A DNA stretch of 64,000 bases from Streptomyces sp. Go-475 (GTDB taxonomy: Bacteria > Actinomycetota > Actinomycetes > Streptomycetales > Streptomycetaceae): assembly GCF_003330845.1 (NCBI RefSeq), contig NZ_CP026121.1, positions 868,001-932,000 on the forward strand, in the 5' to 3' direction. The notes under the pieces are model-generated. The model was not told the DNA's origin, did not search any database, and saw only the letters and a list, made by a program, of their open reading frames with translations. The translations under genes and the position numbers were made by a program. Below are positions 1-7,571 of this stretch, piece after piece (the first letter of the stretch is position 1; the number at the start of each line of letters is the position of its first letter).

Positions 1-2243
1 AGCACGGTGCCATGCCGGGGCTTGGCGGGCAGGTCATAGCCGGTGGACGGGGTCCAGGTGCCGGAGTCCAGGTCGGTCGTCTCGAACGGGATGTAGCCGC
101 GGCCACCGAACTCGTCGAGGAACGCGTACCACTTCTCCTCGGTGTTGGACTTGAACACCAGCGGTCCCTCGGCGGCGTTCATCGCGCCCTTGCCGATGCC
201 CTCGGCGACCGGGGTCCAGGACGGGTTCAGGATCGAATCGCTCTTCTCCTGGAAGATGAACTTGCTGTTGGGGGTGGAGGAGGTGTTGTTCCGCTCGTCC
301 TTGGACAGGCGGTAGTACGTGCCGTCGTGCCGGATCATCGTGGAGTCGATGACCGAGTAGCCGCGGTCGATCCAGACCTTGGGCTCGCTGAAGGTGTAGA
401 AGTCGCGGGTGGTGGCGTACATCATGCGGTTGTACGTGTCGCCGGAGTGGTCGGCGTTGTCGTACAGCTTCGACGCCCAGAAGACGACGTACTCGCCGCG
501 TTCGGCGTCGTAGAAGGCCTCCGGCGCCCAGGTGTTGCCGGCGCTGTCGGGTGAGACCTTGACCAGGCGCTGGTTCGTCCAGTGCACCAGGTCGGTGGAC
601 TCCCAGACCATGATGGACTTGCTGCCGGTGCGCTGGGAGGCGTCCCAGTCGCCGTTGCCGTAGATCCTGAGGTCGGTGGCGATCTGGTAGAACTTGTCGC
701 CCTCCGGGGAGCGGATGATGAACGGGTCGCGCAGGCCCTTCTCGCCGAGCGTGGAGGTCAGGACGGGCTTGCCGTCGTTCAACTCCCGCCAGTGCAGCGG
801 GTCGTTGCCCTTGCTGAGGGCTGCGTAGAGCTGTTCGCCGTCGGAGGTGCCCTCGCCGGTGAAGTAGCTGAACATGTAGCCCTTGAGGGCCGCCTCGGCG
901 GGCAGTTCGGGCACCTTGGCCGTCATGACGCGGGTGGCCTTCGCTTCGCCCTTGGTGACGGTGGCGGTCAGCTCGACGGTGGTGGCGCCGTCGCCGTGCG
1001 CGGGGCGGTGGACCTCGCCGTCGGCGGAGACGATGTCCGGCTTCGCAGAGGACCAGGTCACGGCCGTGCCGTACTTGCCGCTCTCGGGCAGGGTGAGGTT
1101 GCCGCGCGCGTCGTCGAGGTTGTGGACCGTGAGCGCCTCGGCGGCCTCCCGGGTGGCGGCGTCGTCGTCGAGCGCGGACCGGACCGTGACGTCGAAGGTC
1201 TTGGTGCCGGTCACGGTGCCCTTCTTCAGGGTCGCCGTGAGCGTGGCGCGGCCGTCGGGTGAACCGGCCTCCGGGCGGGTCACCTTGCCGGTGTCGGACA
1301 CCACGGTCGGGTTGTCGCTGGCCCAGGTGATGGCGGAACCGCCGGCGGGGCCGGTCCTGGGCAGTTCCAGGTCGGAGGTGACGCCGCTGGTGTCGCCGAG
1401 GCTCAGCGCGGCCTTGTCGTCGGCGACGCCCTGCGTGGCGACGGGGAGGGAGAGCTGCTCGACCTCCGAGCCGTCCAGGGCCCGGTCGTACACGCGGAAG
1501 TCGCGTATCCGGCCCTTGAAGAGCCTGTCGCCGTCGTAGACGGACTTGCCGATGTAGTTGGCCTTGGTGGTGCCGGAGCCGATGGCGCCGGGCGTGGTGG
1601 TGACCGAGGTGTTGCGGCCGGCCTCGACGCCGTCCTCGTAGAGCACGCCGGTGGAACCGGTCTGGGTGTAGGTGATGTGCTTCCAGACGCCCCGGGTCAG
1701 GTTGTGGGAGTCGGACGGCTTGGTGGTCTGCTCGGTCGACCAGTTGCCCGTCGCGACGGATGTGCGGAAGGAGTTGCCGGTGGTGAACAGGTAGCCGTTG
1801 CCGCTGCCCGCGCTGGTGTTGCCGAAGCCGTAGAGGAAGTAGGGCGTGCTCTGGGCGGGGTCGATCAGTACGTCCAGGGAGACGGTGATCGAGTTCATGC
1901 CCTTCATGACGTCGTCCGGCACCTTGAGGTAGGTGTCCGACCCGTTGAAGGCGAGTCCCTCACCGGATGCCGACCAGTCGGCGCTGCCGTTGAGCGTGCC
2001 GTTGCGGCCGTGGCCGGAGGCGTCGGTGACGGTGCCGCCGGAGTCCGCGTCGAGCTTGTACCACAGGGCCAGGCCGTCGGTGATGTCCGCGGCTTCGGCC
2101 GCCGGCACCGCCGGTGCGGCCGTCGCCGGGGCGGTGGGTCCGGCGAGGGTGAGCAGCATCGAGGCGGCGATCAGTCCGGCGAGCTGACCCGCCCGACGTC
2201 TCGCGCGGCTGCGAAGTCTTGCGCATCGTGCGACGTGCGTCAT
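1..2243 (-). CDS. Secreted LamG / Ig-like / GH43-type glycoside hydrolase, 3' end outside window
   Basis: An open frame runs from ATG at 2243 to the window edge with no stop, so only the first 747 residues are seen. A signal peptide (Arg-rich start, hydrophobic stretch near residues 20-32, Ala-rich cleavage region) is followed by a LamG/concanavalin-like domain (about 50-245: DGLALWYKLD, FKGRIRDFRVYDRAL). Two atrophied bacterial Ig-like repeats follow (about 250-445, each with an ITWASDNP or VTWSSAKP motif), then a five-blade GH43-like catalytic region (LRDPFIIRSPEGDKFY, NTWAPEAFYD). GH43 enzymes act on arabinan, xylan or related glycans outside the cell. The exact substrate cannot be read from this part. 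Any cellulose- or xylan-binding tail would lie beyond the edge. Confidence 0.85.
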   Translation of the reverse strand, partial: MTHVARCARLRSRARRRAGQLAGLIAASMLLTLAGPTAPATAAPAVPAAEAADITDGLALWYKLDADSGGTVTDASGHGRNGTLNGSADWSASGEGLAFNGSDTYLKVPDDVMKGMNSITVSLDVLIDPAQSTPYFLYGFGNTSAGSGNGYLFTTGNSFRTSVATGNWSTEQTTKPSDSHNLTRGVWKHITYTQTGSTGVLYEDGVEAGRNTSVTTTPGAIGSGTTKANYIGKSVYDGDRLFKGRIRDFRVYDRALDGSEVEQLSLPVATQGVADDKAALSLGDTSGVTSDLELPRTGPAGGSAITWASDNPTVVSDTGKVTRPEAGSPDGRATLTATLKKGTVTGTKTFDVTVRSALDDDAATREAAEALTVHNLDDARGNLTLPESGKYGTAVTWSSAKPDIVSADGEVHRPAHGDGATTVELTATVTKGEAKATRVMTAKVPELPAEAALKGYMFSYFTGEGTSDGEQLYAALSKGNDPLHWRELNDGKPVLTSTLGEKGLRDPFIIRSPEGDKFYQIATDLRIYGNGDWDASQRTGSKSIMVWESTDLVHWTNQRLVKVSPDSAGNTWAPEAFYDAERGEYVVFWASKLYDNADHSGDTYNRMMYATTRDFYTFSEPKVWIDRGYSVIDSTMIRHDGTYYRLSKDERNNTSSTPNSKFIFQEKSDSILNPSWTPVAEGIGKGAMNAAEGPLVFKSNTEEKWYAFLDEFGGRGYIPFETTDLDSGTWTPSTGYDLPAKPRHGTV

Positions 2244-2392
2244 GTCGAGGTTCCCTGCTGAGGCATGGCGGATGACGGACAAGGCGGAACGCGATCGAGG
2301 CCGACGATGTGACGGCAAGCCCGTGCCGTGAACCCGCCGTTACACGCAGGTGACGTGTGTTGCGAGAGTTTCAGTCGACGCCCAGGGCAGCG

Positions 2393-2767
2393 TCAATAGG
2401 TTTCGAACAATGTCCGACTGATCGAACGAATCAGTCTTTCACTCCAGGGCGCTCCATGACCACTGAGGGGTGGCATCCCCGCTGGGCTCACGGCCGTGGC
2501 GGATCCTCTCCGGGTCTTCCTTGTGACTGACGTATCGAGCGAAGTGACCCGTGGCAGGGAGCCCTTCGAGCAAGGCGGCGGCGTCAGATCGTCGTACGTC
2601 TTGACGTCGGAGAGCGGATCGAAGTCCAGCGACGCCGCCCGCGCGAGCCAGAACGGCGAGCCCGTGTCCGGGCCGAAGTGCCAGCGCATCGCGGCCCGGA
2701 CCAGTTCGTCAGGGTCCGGGTCGGCGTCGTGGGGCAGATCGAGAATCGACTGCTCGGCGCGCACCAC
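2393..2767 (-). pseudogene. Truncated N-terminal fragment resembling phenazine antibiotic biosynthesis-type AMP-binding proteins
   Basis: GTG at 2767 has a strong ribosome site (GAGGAGG) just upstream. The first ~68 residues (DPDPDELVRAAMRWHFGPDT, SPFWLARAASLDFDP, SDVKTYDDL) look like the start of the family annotated as phenazine antibiotic biosynthesis protein, whose members are several hundred residues long. After DVKTYDDL the similarity stops and the rest reads as unrelated low-quality coding sequence to residue 124. I read this as a gene cut off by deletion or rearrangement. The family assignment is from memory of the N-terminal pattern and is moderate; the truncation is clearer than the name. 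Confidence 0.45.
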
Positions 2768-2979
2768 AAGTCCTCCTCAGGTGGGCTTCTCGAACGCGTC
2801 GGACGGCCGTGGCCGGGGCTGACCGGTCCCGATGCCGGGCCGGCGCACCGCGGGCGTCCGATCATCGGTGACCGCGGGCACGCGGGAACAGCCGGTACTC
2901 AGCCCGCGCCCGGCGCGTGCCGGGGGGTGCCGTGAGTACCGGCGGACCGTGGGATCGCGGCGTTCCTAGACTGAGCCGC

Positions 2980-3203
2980 ATGAAGGCCATGATCGCCTGG
3001 TGGGACCTGACCGACGCGGATCACGACGCCGAATCGCTGCGTGGCCTCCTGCGCGAGGGGGCGGGGAACTGGGAGGACGTCTCCGGGCTTGCGCTGAAGG
3101 TCTGGGTGTCCGATCCGGAGCACCACCGCTGAGGCGCGGTGCTGCTCCGGGAGTCGGAGGAGGCTGCCAGAGCAGCGCAACTGCGGCGCGAGCGGGCGAG
3201 TTG
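2980..3203 (+). pseudogene. YdhR-like small protein, broken by an in-frame stop
   Basis: ATG at 2980 gives 50 residues (MKAMIAWWDLTDADHDAESL to PEHHR) ending at TGA 3130-3132. Reading through that stop in the same frame continues as GAVLLRESEEAARAAQLRR, which matches the expected next strand and helix of small YdhR-like proteins, where a Trp normally follows (NRWGAV). A single TGG to TGA change therefore explains the stop. The frame then runs into another TGA near 3203, where sequence of a different gene begins, so the C-terminal third is also missing. The truncated product probably does not fold. Confidence 0.5.
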
Positions 3204-3945
3204 ATGGGCGAGGCCCTGTTCGTCCTCGTGCGCCGGAGCGCGCACTCGGCGCTGGGGCTGGACCGGGCAATGGATTCCGCGTCGCGCAAGATGATGGCCG
3301 CGCTCCCCGCGCCGCACCGGCCGGTGGCCGAACTGACACAGCCGGCGGCTGCTGATCGACCCGGACGGCTGGCTCCCGGGGCCGCGGCAGGACGCGTCCG
3401 GGATGGACGAGCTGTACGACGCCGTCCTCGCCGACCGCCGGCTGCGCATCGCCTACCGGCACAGCGGCAGCACCTCGGTGCACACCTACACCGTCGATCC
3501 GTACGGGCTGGTGTCCACGGCGGGCACTTGGTACCTGGTCGCCGACCACGCCGGGCAGGCGCAGTTGTTCCGGACCGACCGGCTCGGGGGCGTCGCCGTG
3601 ACCACCGAGCCCGTACGCCGCCGGGACGGGACGCAACTGGCGCGGGTGTGGGAGGAACTGCGGCGGCGAGTGGAGAACCGCGAGCCGGGGACCGTGGTCC
3701 GGGCCGGGGTCAGACGCCGCCGCCTGGACATGCTGCAGAGGCTCACCCGCGCGAACTTCCGCGGAGTCGTCGGCGAGGCCGACGACGAATGGCTCATCGT
3801 CGAGCTGGACTACCCGGTGCCGGCCGCCGTCTGCCAGTTGCTCCAGTTCGGGACCGACGTCGAGGTGCTGGATCCGCCGGAGGCGGTCGAGGCGATCTCC
3901 CGCGTGATCGCCGCGCTCGCCGCGCTCTACCCGGCCGGCGGCTGA
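3204..3945 (+). pseudogene. WYL-domain transcriptional regulator, N-terminus lost and frameshifted
   Basis: From about 3204 one frame encodes the linker region of a YafY/WYL regulator (EALFVLVRRSAHSALGLD, MMAALPAPHRPVAEL). Near 3345 the homology jumps to the +1 frame (RLLIDPDGWLPGPRQDASGM), continuing to the stop at 3945 through a full WYL domain (SVHTYTVDPYGLVSTAGTWY, FRTDRLGGVAVT) and C-terminal WCX domain. The helix-turn-helix that should fill the first ~65 residues is absent: upstream is the YdhR-like fossil. An ATG at 3403 could still give a 180-residue WYL-WCX fragment, but there is no DNA-binding part. Compare the intact paralogue at 28901. Confidence 0.6.
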
Positions 3946-4083
3946 GCGAGCCCGTTGCCAACGGTTGCGCAGCATTGGCGTTCATTCCCTCGGCGAAAGA
4001 TACTGAAGACAGCACTCTCACTCAACGGCGCCGGTGCCTCGTACGAATTGACGTTCAACAGTCAATTGAAACCGGAAAAGACC

Positions 4084-4941
4084 ATGATAGATCTCGGCTT
4101 CGTGGGTCCCAGCCGTCCCGCCAACGATTACGCGTTCGTGAGTGTGACCGACGGCGACACCCCAAAAATCGAAATGGCGATCCGTATGGTGTCCATCGAC
4201 ACCCCGGAAAGCCAGTTCGGCGGCTCGCCCGCCACCGCCCAGGCCGCTCTGGAGCGCACCAAGGCGCGACTGCTGGACGGCACCTACGACGCGCTGCCGC
4301 AGGATCTGCGCGACCATCTCGTCTCCCGGATCACTCCGGACGCCGCGCAGCGGCACCAGGCCGCGGGCAAGGCGGCGGCCGAGGCGCACAAGGACATGGT
4401 GGCCACTCGCCTGACCCGCCCCGACGGCTCACAGCGCAAACTGGCCGTGATCGCCACCGGCGAGCTCGTCGAGAGCAACGGACGTCTGCTGGCCTACACC
4501 GCGCCCTGGTTCAGCGGCAGTGCGTCCGATCCGCTGCCGCCGCGCGACGACCCGCGCCGGCGCACGTTCAACCTGGACATGGTGGCACTCGGCTGGGCGG
4601 CCACCTTCCTCATCTACCCCTCCATCCCGCCCTCCTCCGACCTCAACCTGCTGGTGGACGAGGCGGAGACGGCATGGACGCAACAGCTCGGCGCCTGGGC
4701 GCAGTTCGGACAGGACCTGCTGCTGGGATACGAGTACCGGGCCTGCATCAAGCTCGGTGCCCGGGAGGTGCCCGATCCGGCCAAGGCGATCGGGCAGGCC
4801 TACCAGCGGGTGTGCGTGGACCTGCGGGACCTGACCGAAACCGGCCTGTACGGCTACCACCGCGTGCCGCCCCACCACCGGCTGTGGATCTGGGAGGACG
4901 ACCTGGAACAGGCGCGCGAGGACCTTCCGATCACCTCCTGA
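4084..4941 (+). CDS. Staphylococcal nuclease-like (SNase fold) protein without signal peptide
   Basis: ATG at 4084 follows GGAAAAG and gives 285 residues; upstream in-frame codons lack a ribosome site and coding character. The catalytic pattern of thermonuclease is present: DGDT at 23-26, Arg34 in IRMVSIDTPES with Asp39 and Glu42, and Arg134 in NGRLLAYT. These correspond to Asp21, Arg35, Asp40, Glu43 and Arg87 of the Staphylococcus enzyme. Between the halves lies a long helical insertion (about 45-120), and the C-terminal half (about 150-285) carries extra helices not found in the minimal fold. No signal peptide is seen, so it is probably cytosolic or exported by another route. Nucleic-acid cleavage is likely but the role is unknown. 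A stem-loop follows the stop. Confidence 0.75.
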   Translation: MIDLGFVGPSRPANDYAFVSVTDGDTPKIEMAIRMVSIDTPESQFGGSPATAQAALERTKARLLDGTYDALPQDLRDHLVSRITPDAAQRHQAAGKAAAEAHKDMVATRLTRPDGSQRKLAVIATGELVESNGRLLAYTAPWFSGSASDPLPPRDDPRRRTFNLDMVALGWAATFLIYPSIPPSSDLNLLVDEAETAWTQQLGAWAQFGQDLLLGYEYRACIKLGAREVPDPAKAIGQAYQRVCVDLRDLTETGLYGYHRVPPHHRLWIWEDDLEQAREDLPITS

Positions 4942-4948
4942 GCGCAAA

Positions 4949-4979
4949 GAGCTTTGCGTGCTGAATGAGCGCAAAGCTC
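4949..4979 (+). terminator. Stem-loop after the nuclease gene
   Basis: GAGCTTTGCG (4949-4958) pairs perfectly with CGCAAAGCTC (4970-4979) around an 11-nt loop, eight bases after the stop codon. There is no U-tract, which is common for Streptomyces terminators. The same bases also form a competing inverted repeat, CGCAAAG-AG-CTTTGCG at 4943-4958, so an operator role is possible. Confidence 0.5.
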
Positions 4980-5255
4980 GGTCATCGCGGTACGGCGGGA
5001 CCATGGGTGCATCGCCTGGACCCACCCGCCCGGTTTCCCGGACAGCAGCGGGGCGGGTGAGTCCGGGCCGCCGAGGCGGGAATCGACCTCGTCCGGGACG
5101 TCGCCACCGTCCGGGCGGCGCCCATGCCGGCTTTACTCCGTGCACACGGACTTGCCGATGCCTTGACGAGTCGTTCCGAGTACGTTCAACCCGCTGTCCC
5201 CGCACGCGCTGTCTGCGGTCCCTAAGTTCCTTCCGGGCTTTGGAAGAAGGGGACC
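4980..5255. other. Intergenic region before the ABC transporter operon
   Basis: I see no convincing gene here. It must hold the promoter of the ABC-transporter operon starting at 5256, whose ribosome site is GAAGAAGGGG at about 5244-5253. I could not pick a clear -35/-10 pair. Confidence 0.5.
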
Positions 5256-6197
5256 ATGGACGCATTCCTCGCGGTCCGAGCCCGTGGGATCAGCAAGTGT
5301 TTCGGTGATGTCGTCGCACTCGACGGCGTCGATCTGGACGTGACGCAGGGGCAGATCCACGGGTTGGTCGGACCGAACGGTGCCGGCAAGACGACGCTGC
5401 TCGGGCTGCTGCTGGGCCTGGCCGTCGCCGACCGGGGCAGCCTCGAGATCCTGGGCACTCCGGTCGGGCGCGCGCTCGCCGCTCCCGGTGGTGTCGCCGG
5501 GTTCGTGGACGGGCCGGGTCTCTACCCGTCGCTCACCGCGCGGCAGAACCTCGCCGCGCTGGCCGCCCTGCGCGGTCACGGCGTGCGGACGGCAGGGGTC
5601 GACGACGTGCTCGATGAAGTCGGGCTCACCGACGTCGCCGACGACCGGACCCGCGGCTTCTCCCTCGGCATGCGCCAACGGCTCGGTCTCGCCGCCGCCC
5701 TGCTCACCAGGCCCCGGCTGCTGGTGCTCGACGAGCCGGCCAACGGACTCGATCCGGCCGGGAAGAAGCACGTGCACGGTGTCCTCGGCCGGCTCGCGGC
5801 GGACGGTACCAGTGTCGTGCTGTCGAGCCACCGCATGGACGACCTGGAGGCCCTGTGCTCCGGGGTCACCATCCTCGCCACCGGGCGCGTGGTCTTCTCC
5901 GGGCCGCTGGGCAAGCTGGCCGCCGAGAACCGTGAACTCGACTACCGGCTGCTCACCTCCGACCCGCGGGCCGCCCGCCGGGTGGCCGCCGGTACGGACG
6001 GGATCCGGATCCTCGACGAGACCGAGGTGCGGCAGGCCGCCGAGGTGCTCGTCGTCCGGGCGCCGGTGCCGGCCCTCGACGCACTGGTGGCACGGCTCGT
6101 GCACGCGGGGATCGCGGTACGCGAACTCGCGCCCGTGGTGTCGCCCCTGGAGGCCGCGTTCCTCGCCCTCACCACCCGGCAGGAGACCGCTGCATGA
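5256..6197 (+). CDS. ABC transporter ATP-binding protein
   Basis: 313 residues. Walker A GPNGAGKT (39-46), signature region SLGMRQR (136-142), Walker B LLVLDEP with catalytic Glu160, and H-loop His192 (SSH) are all intact. A ~90-residue tail after the nucleotide-binding domain ends in a regulatory-like region (RELAPVVSPLEAAFLALT) typical of drug/antibiotic-type ABC-2 exporters. It powers the permease encoded next, with which it overlaps by 4 bases (ATGA), so the two are translationally coupled. The cargo is unknown. The third gene of the operon encodes a secreted phosphoesterase, which may hint at the pathway. Confidence 0.9.
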   Translation: MDAFLAVRARGISKCFGDVVALDGVDLDVTQGQIHGLVGPNGAGKTTLLGLLLGLAVADRGSLEILGTPVGRALAAPGGVAGFVDGPGLYPSLTARQNLAALAALRGHGVRTAGVDDVLDEVGLTDVADDRTRGFSLGMRQRLGLAAALLTRPRLLVLDEPANGLDPAGKKHVHGVLGRLAADGTSVVLSSHRMDDLEALCSGVTILATGRVVFSGPLGKLAAENRELDYRLLTSDPRAARRVAAGTDGIRILDETEVRQAAEVLVVRAPVPALDALVARLVHAGIAVRELAPVVSPLEAAFLALTTRQETAA

Positions 6198-7567
6198 CCA
6201 CGACCGTCCGGATGACCGAGCCCCTCCCCCCACCCCCCGTCCAGGTGACCCCCCGCATTCCGGTGACCCGCTGCTACCGGTTCGAGCTGGTCAAGTTGGT
6301 CGCGCACTGGCGCATCCGGCTGCTGCTCCTGGCCTGCTGGGTCGCGCCGGGGCTCTTCGTCGCCGGCGTGAGTGAGCAGAGCACGCTCCCGTCCGACACC
6401 CTCTTCGGCCGCTGGATGCACGCCACGGGGTGGGCCGGGCCGCTGGTGACGCTGGGTTTCGCGGGCACCTGGGCGCTGCCGCTGCTGACCTCGGTGGTCG
6501 CCGGTGACGTGTTCGCGTCCGAGGACCGGCTCGGCACCTGGCGCCACCTGCTCGTGGCGGTCCGCTCGCCGCGCCGGATCTTCGCGGCGAAGGCCCTGGC
6601 CAGTCTGACGGTCATCCTGCTCCTCGTCGCCGGGCTGGCGTGTTCCAGCACGGTGGGCGGAGTCCTGGCGGTCGGCAACCAGCCGCTGGTCGGCCTCGAC
6701 GGCCACCTGCTGCCCCCGGCCGACGCAGCGGAGAAGGTCCTGCTCGCCTGGGCCTGTGTCCTCGCCCCGACCCTGGCCCTCGCCGGCATCGGACTGCTCG
6801 GGTCGGTCGCGCTCGGGCGGTCCCCCGTGGGGCTGCTGCTGCCCGCGGTCGTCGCGCTCGCGATGCAGCTGGCCCAGATGATGCCGCTGCCCGTCGCCGT
6901 ACGCCTCTCCCTGCCCGGCTCCGCCTTCCTCTCCTGGAACGGTCTGTTCACCAGCCCGGCCCAGCTCGCGCCGCTGCTCACCGGCATCGCCGTCAGCCTG
7001 GTGTGGGCGGTGACCGCGACGGCGCTGGCGTATCTGCTGTTCCTGCGGCGCGACTTCACCAACCCGACCGACGACGGCTCGGCGCGCCGCGCGGTCGTGG
7101 CCGGTGCGCTGCCGCTCGTGGGGCTGATCGCCGTGACCACCGTGGTCGTCACGGCGACGACCACGGCCACGGGCTCGGGGATCACCCAGGACAAGGTGCA
7201 GCGCTCGCTGGCCACCGCGTTCGCCCACCTCTACCGGATGCAGACCGCGCAGCTGAACCGCCCCGCCGTCACCGAGGCGCGTCTGCAGGCCACGGCGGCG
7301 TGCGACAAGGGCAGCGACCGGGTCGCCGCCGAAGGACCGGGCAACGACTGGCGGTGCGTCGTCTCCTGGCATCTCCCTGGCGTCGAGGCCGCCGGATCGG
7401 CGGTCTACCAGCTCGACGTCACCCCAGACGGTCGTTTCGTGGCCGACGGCGACGGACCGAAGGAAGTCAACGGCTACTTCCTGGTCCGCACCCCGACCGG
7501 GGACGCACCGAACCCCCTGTGGCAGTTCGACGGCGACGTCGAGCTCCTCTCCCCCTCGAAGGGATAA
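6194..7567 (+). CDS. ABC-2 type permease with a large extracytoplasmic C-terminal domain
   Basis: 457 residues. About six membrane segments can be seen between residues 35 and 325 (for example LLLLACWVAPGLFVAGV and LPLVGLIAVTTVVVTATTT), a normal ABC-2 layout. Unusually, the last segment is followed by ~120 soluble residues (about 330-457) with two cysteines (ATAACDKG and NDWRCVVSWHL) spaced for a disulfide and a beta-rich pattern (VYQLDVTPDGRFV). This tail is probably outside the cell and could be a chaperone or docking domain for exported material or for the phosphoesterase encoded 5 bp downstream. The pairing with the ATPase upstream is certain from the overlap; the role of the tail is inference. 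Confidence 0.85.
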   Translation: MTTTVRMTEPLPPPPVQVTPRIPVTRCYRFELVKLVAHWRIRLLLLACWVAPGLFVAGVSEQSTLPSDTLFGRWMHATGWAGPLVTLGFAGTWALPLLTSVVAGDVFASEDRLGTWRHLLVAVRSPRRIFAAKALASLTVILLLVAGLACSSTVGGVLAVGNQPLVGLDGHLLPPADAAEKVLLAWACVLAPTLALAGIGLLGSVALGRSPVGLLLPAVVALAMQLAQMMPLPVAVRLSLPGSAFLSWNGLFTSPAQLAPLLTGIAVSLVWAVTATALAYLLFLRRDFTNPTDDGSARRAVVAGALPLVGLIAVTTVVVTATTTATGSGITQDKVQRSLATAFAHLYRMQTAQLNRPAVTEARLQATAACDKGSDRVAAEGPGNDWRCVVSWHLPGVEAAGSAVYQLDVTPDGRFVADGDGPKEVNGYFLVRTPTGDAPNPLWQFDGDVELLSPSKG

Positions 7568-7571
7568 CGCA

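Noticed and set aside
3403..3945. Complete 180-residue regulator
   Set aside because: It contains WYL and C-terminal domains only, and coding homology extends upstream in a different frame, so it is the tail of a broken gene.
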